64,000 bases of DNA from Pseudomonas oryzicola (GCF_014269185.2 NZ_JABWRZ020000001.1:2939001-3003000); one strand, 5' to 3'; positions 1 to 9,215 are shown, counted from the stretch's first letter. Notes: a model not told the origin generated them from the letters alone. Translations and numbers: made by a program.

Positions 1-2
1 TC

Positions 3-1286
3 GACTGGAACGGCAAGTACACCGCGTTCTCGCCCTCCGGCCCACGGGGCTGGCTTGACGAATACTGCGAATGGTCGATCGTGCGCGATGCCAAAGGCAA
101 CATGCGCAAGATCACCTTTACCTGCGAAAACCCCGCGTACTACCTGGCCATGTGGCGCATCGACCCGAACGCAGTTCTGGGCCTGTACCGCGAATACATC
201 GACCCCAACGTGCAGCTCGAAGACCTGTACCTGCGCTACACCGCAGACTGCCCGACCGGCAAGGCCGGCGACCCGGTCATCGACCCCACCACTGGCCTGC
301 CGGCCTATGACACGGTCAACAAATGGAACGCCGGAACGGCCTGTGTGCCCGGCCAGTATGGCGGGGCGATGCACCTGACCTCCGGCCCCAACACCCTCAG
401 CGCCGAGGTATACCTGGCCGCCGCCGCCACCATCCTGCGCCCGATCACCAGCAGCCAGAACGCCCAGTCGCTGATCTGCTGCGCGCAGTATGGGCAGAAC
501 TATCGCAACTCCGACCCGCACATCGGCTTCATCGCCAATTCCAAGGCAGTGAACAACCGGTTGTCACTGACCAACCCCATTGGCCTGTACCTTCAGCAAC
601 CCACAAATTTCAGTGCCTGGAAAGGCCCGCAAGGGCAGGACGTGAGCCAGTATTGGCGGGTCACGCGCGGCACTGCCAAGTCGGCTGCCAATGGTTCCGA
701 CCAGATCCTCCAGGCGGTGTTCGAAGTGCCGGAAAGCGCAGGCTTCTCGATCAACGAAATCACCATCAACAAGCAACCGATCGACTATGTGTGGGTCATC
801 GCCGAACAGCTGCTGGTGGGCCTGAGCGTCACCGCCAAACCACTCACCGCCCCCCCGCAAACCTTCTTCTGCGTGCAGGACCGGGTCACCGGTCAGCAGC
901 CCTGGCCGGTGCAACTGCTGCCGCTGGACCTGTTCTACGGCCAATCCCCCACCGACCTGCCGGCCTGGCTTGCACCGGGCAGCAGCAATCAGTTCGTGCT
1001 GGTGGTACAAGGCGCCGACCCGAACACCACGGCACAGACCGCCAGGGTGCAATTCTCCAACCCCGGCATTACCGCGCAGGTCACCCGGTTCCTGCCTGAC
1101 GCTTCGGCCATTCCCGGGCAAACCAACGCGGGCGGCACCCAGGCCTATATCCTGACCATCACGGTCAGCCCCAGCGCAGCCCCCGGCCTGGTGACGGTCC
1201 GTGCGCTCAATCCGGGCGAGGACGTGAACGTGAGTGCGGCAGACCACCCTTGGGAGTCCGGCCTGGCGCTGGTGCCTGGTGCCTGA
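3..1286 (+). CDS. Conserved hypothetical protein, 5' end outside window
   Basis: The reading frame is open from the first complete codon at position 3, so the gene begins upstream; about 427 C-terminal residues are visible. I do not recognise a named domain. The visible part is rich in aromatic residues, with Cys-containing stretches near its start (EYCEW, FTCEN, TADCP) and patches such as GGAMHLTSGPNTL and NPIGLYLQQP. The last ~120 residues look like a beta-rich, Ala/Thr/Pro-rich module. The gene lies 60 bp upstream of a secreted cytochrome c-type protein on the same strand, so the two may act together, possibly in the periplasm; this is inference from adjacency. A signal peptide, if present, lies outside the window. 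Confidence 0.75.
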   Translation, partial: DWNGKYTAFSPSGPRGWLDEYCEWSIVRDAKGNMRKITFTCENPAYYLAMWRIDPNAVLGLYREYIDPNVQLEDLYLRYTADCPTGKAGDPVIDPTTGLPAYDTVNKWNAGTACVPGQYGGAMHLTSGPNTLSAEVYLAAAATILRPITSSQNAQSLICCAQYGQNYRNSDPHIGFIANSKAVNNRLSLTNPIGLYLQQPTNFSAWKGPQGQDVSQYWRVTRGTAKSAANGSDQILQAVFEVPESAGFSINEITINKQPIDYVWVIAEQLLVGLSVTAKPLTAPPQTFFCVQDRVTGQQPWPVQLLPLDLFYGQSPTDLPAWLAPGSSNQFVLVVQGADPNTTAQTARVQFSNPGITAQVTRFLPDASAIPGQTNAGGTQAYILTITVSPSAAPGLVTVRALNPGEDVNVSAADHPWESGLALVPGA

Positions 1287-1301
1287 ACCACGCCCCCTAT
1301 C

Positions 1302-1321
1302 GCCGCACCTTCGGGTGCGGC
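1302..1321 (+). terminator. Hairpin between hypothetical gene and heme-protein gene
   Basis: A perfect 8-bp GC-rich stem (GCCGCACC / GGTGCGGC) closed by a TTCG tetraloop lies 15 bp after the upstream stop codon. It is followed by TTCACTGTTTG rather than a clean T run, so it may be a weak or partial terminator, or an mRNA-stabilising hairpin inside a two-gene transcript. Confidence 0.45.
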
Positions 1322-1346
1322 TTCACTGTTTGCAAGGAGCGCAATG

Positions 1347-2951
1347 ATGTCCAGGTTACGCTTGAGCCTTCTGTCGCTGCTGAGCGGCATGCTGCTGTGC
1401 CTGTCGACTCTGCCACCCGCTTCGGCGGCGCCAATGTCGGAAGCCGACGCCTGCGTGCAGCAGCAGTTGGTGTTCAACCCGGCCAGTGGCGGATTCCTGC
1501 CGGTCAACAACTTCAATGCGAGCAACCAGGCGTTCATGAACTGTTTTGGCTGGCAGTTGTTCATTGCCCTGAACTGGCCGGTGAACCCCGGCTGGCCAGC
1601 GACCCCCAGCCTGGCCGGCGAACCCGACATGAACAGTACCCTGGCCCAGTTCGGTGTGCCCTCCGACCCGGGCCAGCCGATGAGCGTCGCGCCGGTGTGG
1701 GCAAGCTACAAGGACGCCAACGACATCTTCCTGCCTGGCGCGCCCAAGCCCAGCGGCTGGGGCGTCCAAACCCTGGTGCCATCCGGTTGCGGCACCCAGG
1801 GTAGCCTCAAGGCCCTCAAGGTCGGTGCACGCAAGTTCATGAACGCCACCTCCGAAGCTGCGATCAACGCCGTGCACGGTTTCCACCTGTCCAGCGGCAC
1901 GCTCGCGTCCATTCCCGACTCGGTCATGGAAGCGTCTGGCGGCTGGCTGACGGATCAGGCGGGCAACCTGGTGTTTTTCGAACGCAAGGTGGGCAAGGCC
2001 GAGTTCGACTACATCGTCGCCAAGGGCCTCTACGACGCCGCCAACCAGTTGAAGGTCGCGCAAAACGCCGACGGCACTACACCGCAAGGGCTGTCGCTTC
2101 CCATCGGCGAACCGATGCGCTCACTGCCGCCATCTCCCGTGCCACAGGAACAACTCGGCGCGATCGAACTCAAGGCTGCCTGGCGCATACTGACCGGCAA
2201 ACCCGAACTGTTCGGGCGCTACCTGACCACCGTCGCCTGGCTCAAGCGCCCCGACACGCTGGCGTGTACCCAGGAGGTGGTGGGACTGGTGGGCCTGCAT
2301 ATCATCAACAAGACCCAGGCCTCACCGAACTTCATCTGGACCACCTTCGAGCAGGTCGACAACGTACCCGAACCGGGTCAGGTACCGCCGCAACAAACCC
2401 CGCCGAACGGCTTCGCCTTCAACAACCCGGACTGTGGCAGCGGCCCTGAGTGTCAACCGAACGAGCCCCGCATCAAATGCAATCAGCACCACCCCGACAG
2501 GGACTGCACCGATCTGTTCCCCCGGGACCAGCCGGTCCAGACCACCCGCGAGCATCCTCTGCCTGGCGACCTGCAAGCGCTCAACAGCGCCGTACAAGCC
2601 AATTTCGCGCAGCACAGCCAGGGCAAGTCGGTGTTCCAGTATTACAAGCTGATCAATGTGCTCTGGACCCTCGCGCCCAATCCGCCTAGCCCGGAACCAG
2701 GCGCCAAAGCGCCAGTGCCGTTGTCGTACGGGCCGTTCATCAGCCAGGGCAACGTACCGGTGGCCAACACCACCCTGGAAACCTATGTGCAAGGTGATGG
2801 CTGCAACCAGTGCCATCAGTACGCGACGATTGCCGGCAGCAACTCGTTGGCCTCGGACTTCTCGTTCCTGTTCAACAGTGCCAGTTCCGCCAGCAAGCAC
2901 AGCCTGATCAAGCGTGTCCAAGCCTTCGAAACCCTGAAGGACCGTCGCTGA
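1347..2951 (+). CDS. Secreted cytochrome c-family protein with one heme site
   Basis: A 534-residue protein with an N-terminal signal peptide (hydrophobic LSLLSGMLLCL core, Ala-rich cleavage region ending near ASAAP). A single CxxCH heme-attachment motif, CNQCH, lies near residue 486, only about 50 residues from the end. The ~450 residues before it do not match a family I can name. The product is probably a periplasmic c-type heme protein, either an electron carrier or an oxidoreductase subunit. An ATG pair at 1344/1347 offers two starts; the AAGGAG at 1334-1339 is better spaced for 1347. It follows the hypothetical gene ending at 1286 and may be its redox partner. Confidence 0.75.
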   Translation: MSRLRLSLLSLLSGMLLCLSTLPPASAAPMSEADACVQQQLVFNPASGGFLPVNNFNASNQAFMNCFGWQLFIALNWPVNPGWPATPSLAGEPDMNSTLAQFGVPSDPGQPMSVAPVWASYKDANDIFLPGAPKPSGWGVQTLVPSGCGTQGSLKALKVGARKFMNATSEAAINAVHGFHLSSGTLASIPDSVMEASGGWLTDQAGNLVFFERKVGKAEFDYIVAKGLYDAANQLKVAQNADGTTPQGLSLPIGEPMRSLPPSPVPQEQLGAIELKAAWRILTGKPELFGRYLTTVAWLKRPDTLACTQEVVGLVGLHIINKTQASPNFIWTTFEQVDNVPEPGQVPPQQTPPNGFAFNNPDCGSGPECQPNEPRIKCNQHHPDRDCTDLFPRDQPVQTTREHPLPGDLQALNSAVQANFAQHSQGKSVFQYYKLINVLWTLAPNPPSPEPGAKAPVPLSYGPFISQGNVPVANTTLETYVQGDGCNQCHQYATIAGSNSLASDFSFLFNSASSASKHSLIKRVQAFETLKDRR

Positions 2952-2960
2952 TGCGCAAAC

Positions 2961-2981
2961 GGGGCGATCATCGATCGCCCC
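2961..2981. terminator. Bidirectional terminator-like hairpin
   Basis: A perfect 8-bp stem, GGGGCGAT / ATCGCCCC, with a 5-nt loop sits between the convergent heme-protein and MaoC-like genes, nine bases after the first stop codon. There is no long T tract on either side, but position and symmetry fit a shared terminator. Confidence 0.55.
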
Positions 2982-2996
2982 GCCTCCAGCTGCGCC

Positions 2997-3458
2997 CTAG
3001 CTTGGTTCGCGGCGAAACACCAGCACCCGGGCCACGCTGCGCTGGCACACGGCACCGTCCTGGTTGCAGGTTTCGCTTTCCAGCACCGCCATGCCCCGTT
3101 CTGGCCTGGACTTGGAAGTGACCAGTTCCTTCACGGTCGTCCTGACCCGCAACCAATCGCCCGGACGCACGGCCCGCGGCCAGCTGATCTCGCTGCCGGC
3201 ACCGATCAGCCCGCCAGCCAGCGGAACGCTTTCAACCAGCAAGCGCATGGTTACCGCCGCCGTGTGCCACCCGCTGGCCGCAAGGCCATTGAAAAAACTC
3301 GCCTGCGCTGCCTCGGCATCGGTATGGAACGGTTGCGGGTCGAACTCGGAGGCGAACTGCAAAATGCGCTCGGTGGTCATTTCATAGGACTCGCTGACGA
3401 AGGACGCACCTACCGCAAGGTCTTCGAAAAACAGCTTGTTCTGCTCGACAGCAGCCAT
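2997..3458 (-). CDS. MaoC-like hotdog-fold dehydratase
   Basis: A 153-residue single hotdog domain. The hydratase-type signature near residues 38-48 (FDPQPFHTD) carries the Asp and His that act in (R)-specific enoyl-CoA hydratases; the WPRAVRPGD region is typical of the MaoC family. The likely reaction is reversible hydration of a short enoyl-CoA or related thioester, but the substrate cannot be read from sequence. The ATG at 3458 is chosen because an AGGAG lies seven bases upstream; a GTG three codons earlier is in frame but badly placed. It is transcribed with the GlxA-type regulator gene just upstream (47-bp gap). Confidence 0.8.
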   Translation of the reverse strand: MAAVEQNKLFFEDLAVGASFVSESYEMTTERILQFASEFDPQPFHTDAEAAQASFFNGLAASGWHTAAVTMRLLVESVPLAGGLIGAGSEISWPRAVRPGDWLRVRTTVKELVTSKSRPERGMAVLESETCNQDGAVCQRSVARVLVFRREPS

Positions 3459-3504
3459 ATGCACGCTCCTGGTTCGGTGTGAAGGGCCTTTGGCGCCCTG
3501 TTGT

Positions 3505-4455
3505 TCATGCAGAAACTACCCGCCTGGCATCCCTGCGCACCGCTTGCGGCGGCACGCCGAAGCCGCGGATGAATACCTCGCGCAGGTGCCGACGGTCCCT
3601 GAAGCCAGTCTCCCTGGCGACCACATCGAGGCTGTGCCGGCTCTGCTCGATCAGCAACCGGGCGGCCTCCAGGCGCAGGCTTTCCACGGCTTTGGCCGGT
3701 GATTGCCCGGTTTCGGCGGTGAACACCCGGGTAAACTGCCGCGGGCTCAGATGCACTACCCCGGCCAGCTCCTCGACGCTCAACGAACGGTTCAGGTGCC
3801 TGCGGGCGTAATCCAGCGCGGCCTGGATACGGTCGGACCGGGGCGACAGCGCCAGCAGCTCGGAATGCTGGGATTGCCCGCCTGAGCGGCGTTGGTGCAT
3901 GACCAGCTTGTGCGCCACCGACCTGGCCACCTCTGCGCCAAGGTCTTTCTCTACCATGCCCAGCGCCATGTCCAGGGCTGCAGTCATGCCGGCGGAGGTC
4001 CATAGCGGCCCATCGACGATGAAAATGCGGTCTTCCTCCACCTCGACCTGCGGATACATTTCGCGCAGCTTTTTTGCATAGGCCCAGTGCGTCGTCGCTC
4101 GTCGCCCCTCCAGCACTCCCGCATGGGCCAGGACGAAGGTGCCGGTGCACAGGCCAGCGGTGCGCCGGGCGCCTTCGACAAAAGCGCGCACGCTGGCCAG
4201 CACGGCCTCATCAGGGGCAGTCAAGGGGGTCAAGGTACCGGTGACCATCCAGGTGTCGGCCAGGCCTGGAGCACCCAGGGGCAGCGTATCGATGTGCATG
4301 CCCAGGGAAGAGCGCACGGTGCCGCCGTGAATGGAAAAGTTCTGAATCCTGTAGACCGCTTCGCCCGCGACGATATTGGCAAACTCGAACACTGCCTGCG
4401 TCGCCAGGGACATGACCTGGAAGCCTTCGGTCATCAGATAGCCGACCCGGTGCAT
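3505..4455 (-). CDS. GlxA-family transcriptional regulator (DJ-1/PfpI + AraC)
   Basis: A 316-residue regulator. Residues ~5-180 form a DJ-1/PfpI (class I amidotransferase-like) domain with the nucleophile-elbow Cys in GLCTGTFVLAHAG. Residues ~215-310 form an AraC-type double helix-turn-helix (LSVEELAGVVHLSPRQF and a second helix pair ending ...RRHLREVFIRGFG). The start at 4455 has an AGGAG upstream; a longer frame to 4545 has no ribosome site and lacks family similarity. It is divergent from two dehydrogenase genes (110-bp gap), which are its most likely targets. The ligand is unknown; family members sense small metabolites through the N-terminal domain. Confidence 0.85.
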   Translation of the reverse strand: MHRVGYLMTEGFQVMSLATQAVFEFANIVAGEAVYRIQNFSIHGGTVRSSLGMHIDTLPLGAPGLADTWMVTGTLTPLTAPDEAVLASVRAFVEGARRTAGLCTGTFVLAHAGVLEGRRATTHWAYAKKLREMYPQVEVEEDRIFIVDGPLWTSAGMTAALDMALGMVEKDLGAEVARSVAHKLVMHQRRSGGQSQHSELLALSPRSDRIQAALDYARRHLNRSLSVEELAGVVHLSPRQFTRVFTAETGQSPAKAVESLRLEAARLLIEQSRHSLDVVARETGFRDRRHLREVFIRGFGVPPQAVRRDARRVVSA

Positions 4456-4565
4456 CGCCAAACTCCTGCTGCAATGTCTCGAAAGCGTACCATATACGTC
4501 GTTTGAGACAAGCGTAACCCTTGTCATCATGGCTCCACACCGCACCCCGCCACTGGAGCATGACC

Positions 4566-5363
4566 ATGACGCAGCAATTCAAAGGCACCGCGCTCATCAC
4601 CGGCGCGTCCACCGGAATCGGCTCGATCTACGCAGAACGCCTGGCCCGTCGCGGCTACGACCTGGTACTGGTGGCGCGCAACCGGGAGCGCCTGAACGAC
4701 CTGGCCAGCCGCCTTACCACCGCAACCCGACAGAATGTAGAAGTGTTTCCGGCAGACCTGGCCAGTGCGGATGACCTGGCCAAGGTAGAGCGCAAGCTGC
4801 GCGAAGACGCCAGTATCAGCCTGCTGGTGAACAACGCCGGCATCGGCACCCATACCAGCCTGCTGGACAGTGATGTCGAGCGCATGGCCGAAATGATCAC
4901 CCTCAACGTCACCGCCCTCACCCGCCTGACCTACGCAGCAGTCCCGGGCTTTGTCACTCGCCGGCAAGGCGCGGTGATCAACATCTCCTCGGTGGTGAGC
5001 CTCGCCCCCGAGCGGCTCAATGGCGTGTATGGCGGCAGCAAGGCCTATGTCACCGCTTTCAGCCATTCCCTGCACAGGGAACTTGCCGACCAAGGCATCA
5101 GGATCCAGGCGGTACTGCCCGGCGCCACCGCGACCGACTTCTGGCAGATAGGCGGCTTGCCGGTCGAAAGCCTGGACCCCGCTATCGTGATGTCGGCCGA
5201 AGACCTGGTAGACGGCGCCCTGCAGGATTTCGACGCCGGCAAACTGATCTCCATCCCCTCGCTGCATGACCTCGAGGCGTTCGAGCGCTACGAAGCCAGC
5301 CGTCAAGCCCTGTTCAGCCAGTTGTCCAGCAACCGGCTGGCCCCGCGCTACGCCACCAATTGA
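4566..5363 (+). CDS. Short-chain dehydrogenase/reductase
   Basis: A 265-residue classical SDR. It shows the cofactor glycine motif TGASTGIG near residue 11, NNAG near residue 90, the catalytic Ser in INISSVVS and the YxxxK pair (YGGSK). Arg residues after the second strand (VARNRER) suggest NADP(H). An ATG at 4560 is also in frame, but GGAG at 4555-4558 is correctly spaced only for 4566. It is the first gene of a two-SDR operon divergent from the GlxA-type regulator. The substrate is unknown. Confidence 0.85.
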   Translation: MTQQFKGTALITGASTGIGSIYAERLARRGYDLVLVARNRERLNDLASRLTTATRQNVEVFPADLASADDLAKVERKLREDASISLLVNNAGIGTHTSLLDSDVERMAEMITLNVTALTRLTYAAVPGFVTRRQGAVINISSVVSLAPERLNGVYGGSKAYVTAFSHSLHRELADQGIRIQAVLPGATATDFWQIGGLPVESLDPAIVMSAEDLVDGALQDFDAGKLISIPSLHDLEAFERYEASRQALFSQLSSNRLAPRYATN

Positions 5364-5386
5364 TCGCCAGGACAGGAACCCCACCG

Positions 5387-6151
5387 ATGAAACTCAGCGC
5401 CAACACCATTTTCATTACCGGCGGCACCTCGGGCATCGGTCGCGCCCTGGCCGAGGCTTTCCATCAGCGTGGCAATCAGGTGATCGTGGCGGGCCGCCGC
5501 CAGGCACTGCTGGACGAGATCGCCCAGTCCAACCCCGGTATCGATACCGTGAGGCTCGACATCAACGACCCGCAGCAGATCAGGCAAGTCGCCCAGGAAG
5601 TCATCCGCCGCCACCCTTCGCTGAACGTGATCATCAACAACGCCGGTATCATGCCCTTCGACAACCCGGCATCAGGCGACTACGACGACGCCCAGGCAGT
5701 GAGCCTGCTGCAGACCAATCTGCTCGGCCCGGTGCGTGTCAGTGCCGCTTTCGTGGAGCACCTGAAACACCAGCCTGATGCCTACATCATCAATAACAGC
5801 TCGGTGCTGGCCTACTTGCCACTGGCGGCCACCGCACTGTATTCGGCGACCAAGGCTGCCCTGCACTCCTATTCCCTGTCGCAGCGCTTCAGCCTGCGCG
5901 ACACCAGCGTGAAAGTGCTGGAAATCGCCCCGCCTTGGGTCGATACCGACCTGGTCCACAAAAGCGGCGATGAACGTGCCATGCCGCTCGATGCCTTCAT
6001 TGAGGAAACCCTGGTCAAGCTCGAGAGCGCGACAACCGAGGTGCTGGTGGACCGAGTGGTCGCGCTGCGCGCCAACCAGGGGATCAACGAGCACGCGCTG
6101 ATCGACCAGTTCAACCAGGCGTTGGTCGACAACCCGATCCCGGTTGCCTGA
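5387..6151 (+). CDS. Short-chain dehydrogenase/reductase (DltE-like)
   Basis: A 254-residue SDR with TGGTSGIG, NNAG, a Ser-rich INNSSVLAYLP catalytic strand and YSATK. The opening (KLSANTIFITGG) and overall form resemble the DltE-like oxidoreductase branch. The start at 5387 has AGGA ten bases upstream. It follows the first SDR by 23 bp and is surely co-transcribed. Two SDRs may carry out successive or alternative redox steps on the substrate sensed by the neighbouring regulator; this is inference. Confidence 0.85.
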   Translation: MKLSANTIFITGGTSGIGRALAEAFHQRGNQVIVAGRRQALLDEIAQSNPGIDTVRLDINDPQQIRQVAQEVIRRHPSLNVIINNAGIMPFDNPASGDYDDAQAVSLLQTNLLGPVRVSAAFVEHLKHQPDAYIINNSSVLAYLPLAATALYSATKAALHSYSLSQRFSLRDTSVKVLEIAPPWVDTDLVHKSGDERAMPLDAFIEETLVKLESATTEVLVDRVVALRANQGINEHALIDQFNQALVDNPIPVA

Positions 6152-6193
6152 ACTGGCCCCGCAGGCCACCCGCACCCATTCACGGCCAGGCCG

Positions 6194-7570
6194 TCACCAG
6201 GCCGAACGGAATGACGCGCCATAGGCACTGGGTGGCAACCGGCTGGCACCATCCGCTCTCAACCGGGAGCGGAAGGTCCCGGCCTGCGGTTGGCTTCGGT
6301 AAAGCCCACGCTTCTGCAACTCAGGTACTACCAACTCGACAAAATCCTCCAGCGTGCCGGGGCTGGTCAACGGGTTGAGCATGTAGCCACTGGTACCCGA
6401 AATGCGCGCATGTGCTTCGATTCGATCGGCGACCTGCTGCGGCGTGCCCACCAGGATCAGGTCGGTGCCCCGAGTGACGCTGGCGAAGCGTTTTCTGACA
6501 TCCCCCGCGGTCAATGGCTTGCCGCTGCCATCCGGTCGCATCATGTAAGAGGTCAGGCCCTCGGTATGATTCGACAGTGCATCACTGTCGGCATAGCGAC
6601 TGAGGTCGAAGCCGGTGTCGCCAGCGTAACTGACGAGCTGGGCTTCCAGGTGGTAGTGGCTTTGCAGCTCATCGTACTTTCGCCGCGCCTCGATCTCGGT
6701 TTTCGCGGTGACGATCCGCAACACCGTCAACGACTGCACATCGCCCCGGTTGCGGCCGCGGGCCTCGGCCATCGCCCAGATTTCTTCCAGGCCCTGGCGA
6801 ATTTCGTGGGGGTCGGACTTGGCAATGAATATCAGCTCGGCATGTTTGGCGGCGAACTCGCGGCCCCTGCCTGACCAGCCTGCCTGGATCAGCAAGGGCG
6901 TGCGCTGTGGTGACGGTGCACAGAGGTGTGGCCCGGCCACCCGATAATACTCGCCAATGTGGTCGACAGGCTTGACCCGGTCACCCTGGGCATACACCTG
7001 GCGGACCTTGTCGGCGACGACCGCATCTTCCGCCCAACTGCCTTCCCACAGCTTGTACACCACGTCCATGAATTCCTCGGCACGCGCGTAGCGATCGCCA
7101 TGCCGGATCATCTGTTCCAGGCCAAAATTGCGCGCCGCGCTGGAAAGATACGACGTGACGATGTTCCAGCCGATCCGGCCATGGGTCATGTGGTCCAGCG
7201 TGCTGAACCGCCGGGCATGGGTGAAGGGATGCTCGTAGGTAGTGGTAACAGTGGCGCCGAACGCCAATTGCCGAGTGATGGCAGCTAGCCCGGGAATGAT
7301 CATCAACGGGTCGTTGGCAGGCGCCTCGACGGCCCATTTCACCGCTGCATCCGCGTTGCCGCCGAATACATCGTAGAAACCCAGCACGTCGGCGAAGAAC
7401 AACATGTCGAGGTTGGCCTGGTCGGCGATACGGGCCTGGTTGGACCAGAAATCGAAGGTATTGGCGGTCAGACGTTCATCAGCCGGATGCGTCCACAGAC
7501 TCGGTGCGCCACCGCAGCCGACACTGGCCTGTTCGTAAAGCGCAAACAATAGGGGTTTCGGGTCGGACAT
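6194..7570 (-). CDS. FMN-dependent monooxygenase, NtaA/SnaA/DszA type
   Basis: A 458-residue bacterial luciferase-like (LLM class) protein. Family marks include the early FFADVLGFYDVFGG stretch, ATVTTTYEHPFTHARRFSTL, the GRIGWNIVTS core and QAGWSGRGREFAAKHAE. These enzymes use FMNH2 from a partner reductase to oxidise substrates such as aminopolycarboxylates, organosulfur compounds or long-chain molecules. No flavin reductase gene is adjacent, so the partner must be encoded elsewhere. It converges on the SDR pair (42-bp gap). Nearby sulfur-transport genes make a role in sulfur scavenging possible but unproven. Confidence 0.85.
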   Translation of the reverse strand: MSDPKPLLFALYEQASVGCGGAPSLWTHPADERLTANTFDFWSNQARIADQANLDMLFFADVLGFYDVFGGNADAAVKWAVEAPANDPLMIIPGLAAITRQLAFGATVTTTYEHPFTHARRFSTLDHMTHGRIGWNIVTSYLSSAARNFGLEQMIRHGDRYARAEEFMDVVYKLWEGSWAEDAVVADKVRQVYAQGDRVKPVDHIGEYYRVAGPHLCAPSPQRTPLLIQAGWSGRGREFAAKHAELIFIAKSDPHEIRQGLEEIWAMAEARGRNRGDVQSLTVLRIVTAKTEIEARRKYDELQSHYHLEAQLVSYAGDTGFDLSRYADSDALSNHTEGLTSYMMRPDGSGKPLTAGDVRKRFASVTRGTDLILVGTPQQVADRIEAHARISGTSGYMLNPLTSPGTLEDFVELVVPELQKRGLYRSQPQAGTFRSRLRADGASRLPPSAYGASFRSAW

Positions 7571-7704
7571 CGGCGGTTACTCGGTAGGCAAAAGGTTTTT
7601 AAATAGTAAATAGAAATATAAAAACGATTTGAACTACCGATATCGAATAAGCATGTACCACTGGGCTATAGGTCGCCCGCCGCGCCCTGACAGCGCGAAT
7701 GCAT

Positions 7705-8124
7705 CTACATGCGCCGGCGCACCTGCAGCCACTCGAACACAGCCATGCCGCCCAGCATCGCTGCCACGAACAGCCAGGCCTGCCAGTAGCCTCCCGGCAG
7801 CAGCACCAACGCTGGGCCCGGGCACATGCCGGCAAGCCCCCAGCCAATGCCGAACGCCAGGCTGCCACCAACAAGGCGGCGATCCACGTCACGTCGGTCA
7901 GGCAACTGTATCGCCCCGCCCAACAACGCCGTCGAATGCCCGCGCGCCCAGCGCATCGGCAACCATGCCGCAGCAATAGCACCGATCATCACCAGCGCCA
8001 GCGAAGGGTCCCACCGCCCGGCGATGTCGAGGAAGGCAAGGACCTTGGCCGGGTCGGCCATTCCCGCCAGCAGCAACCCTACGCCGAACAGCAGCCCGGC
8101 GATAAATCCACTCAGAGCACGCAT
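7705..8124 (-). CDS. DUF6691 / YeeE-YedE family membrane protein (sulfur transport type)
   Basis: A 139-residue integral membrane protein with about four hydrophobic segments and the signature [13 protein letters not shown], whose Cys is a conserved feature of the YeeE/YedE (TsuA-like) superfamily. It is translated one base after the stop of the partner gene (TGA-C-ATG), so the two are coupled. The pair probably makes one functional thiosulfate or sulfur-species importer split in two chains. The ATG at 8124 is chosen by homology and coupling. Confidence 0.8.
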   Translation of the reverse strand: MRALSGFIAGLLFGVGLLLAGMADPAKVLAFLDIAGRWDPSLALVMIGAIAAAWLPMRWARGHSTALLGGAIQLPDRRDVDRRLVGGSLAFGIGWGLAGMCPGPALVLLPGGYWQAWLFVAAMLGGMAVFEWLQVRRRM

Positions 8125-8125
8125 G

Positions 8126-8560
8126 TCAGGCCCCTTGTACGAGGTGTCGGACGACATACACCGTGGCAAAACCACTGGCCATGAAGCACAGCGTTGCCAC
8201 GGCTGAACGGGGAGACAGCCGCGATAGGCCACAGACACCATGGCCGCTGGTACAGCCGCTGCCGTAGCGCGTGCCAAGCCCGACCAGCAACCCAGCCACC
8301 ACGAGCGTGCCGGCTGCCGCAGTGAATCGGGGGACAGGCACTGTGGCGAACATCCCCCACAGCAGCGGTGCAGCCAGCAACCCCAGAATAAAGGCCAGCT
8401 TCTCACCGCGCCCTTGCCCACCTTGCAACAACGAACCGAGCAAACCGCTGATCCCGGCGATACGGCCGTTCAGCACTGCGAACAGGCCTGCGCCGAGCCC
8501 GATCAACACACCACCGGCCAGCGCGGACCATGGTGTGAACGCCAGCGAATCAATTGCCAT
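8126..8560 (-). CDS. YeeE/YedE family membrane protein (TsuA-like half)
   Basis: A 144-residue membrane protein with the hallmark [20 protein letters not shown] near residues 98-117; the paired cysteines match those that pass thiosulfate in the characterised TsuA family. AGGGAGA precedes the start at 8560. It is the first half of a split transporter together with the next gene. The P-loop kinase gene lies 34 bp upstream on the same strand, so the three may form one transcript. The specific sulfur substrate is not visible from sequence. Confidence 0.85.
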   Translation of the reverse strand: MAIDSLAFTPWSALAGGVLIGLGAGLFAVLNGRIAGISGLLGSLLQGGQGRGEKLAFILGLLAAPLLWGMFATVPVPRFTAAAGTLVVAGLLVGLGTRYGSGCTSGHGVCGLSRLSPRSAVATLCFMASGFATVYVVRHLVQGA

Positions 8561-8594
8561 CGTATTTCTCCCTGCAACAGAAATGGGGCCAAGA

Positions 8595-9215
8595 TCAGGC
8601 GAGACGATCGATGCAGGCGGTGATTTCGGCCACGATCTGCCGCGTTGCCTGCTCGATCGGCCCTTCATTACGGCACAGTACCCAGCCATGCTCCACAACC
8701 GCACGTTCGAACGCCTCGGTACAAGCCACCTGCTCGTCCAGGCTGTGCATTACCGTACTGCCCAACCCTCGCGTGCGTGCCGCCGCCCGTGCCCATGAGG
8801 TAACCGCGGCGGTGACAACCCCGACATGCAAGTCCGGCACCCGCACACTTCGTGCGATGTTCAGCCGCAGGATCTCGTCGAACGGTACTGTGCGGCGGAA
8901 TGCGGCATCCGAGGGATACCAGCGATCAATCAGAATGATGCTGCCCGGTGGTTGCGCCGGCAGCACCTGCCGGGAAATCCAGGCACGGCTTTCGGCTAGG
9001 CGCTCGCACACGCTCAACTCCAGGTCCCGGCAGGGATGCCTGGCCAGCTGGTTGACGAGGGCCATGGTTTCTCTCCGGCAGGGGTCGTTTTTCTTCTCGC
9101 TCAGCCGGATGACGGTCTGATTGGCGGCCCTCAAGGCTCTGGTAACGGCCTCAAGCAGCGTGGTCTTGCCGGTGCCCTTGGGCCCATCGAGGGAAACAAA
9201 CAGCGGGCGGGTCAT
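8595..9215 (-). CDS. Thymidylate kinase-like P-loop protein
   Basis: A 206-residue P-loop protein. The Walker A motif GPKGTGKTT starts at residue 11 and an IDRWYPSD stretch near residue 98 resembles the DRY(x)nS motif of dTMP kinases. Length and fold order fit the thymidylate/deoxynucleoside kinase superfamily. It probably is not the housekeeping Tmk, which in Pseudomonas lies in the pabC-mltG-tmk-holB region. Genomic context with sulfur transporters gives no functional clue. Substrate unknown. Confidence 0.7.
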   Translation of the reverse strand: MTRPLFVSLDGPKGTGKTTLLEAVTRALRAANQTVIRLSEKKNDPCRRETMALVNQLARHPCRDLELSVCERLAESRAWISRQVLPAQPPGSIILIDRWYPSDAAFRRTVPFDEILRLNIARSVRVPDLHVGVVTAAVTSWARAAARTRGLGSTVMHSLDEQVACTEAFERAVVEHGWVLCRNEGPIEQATRQIVAEITACIDRLA

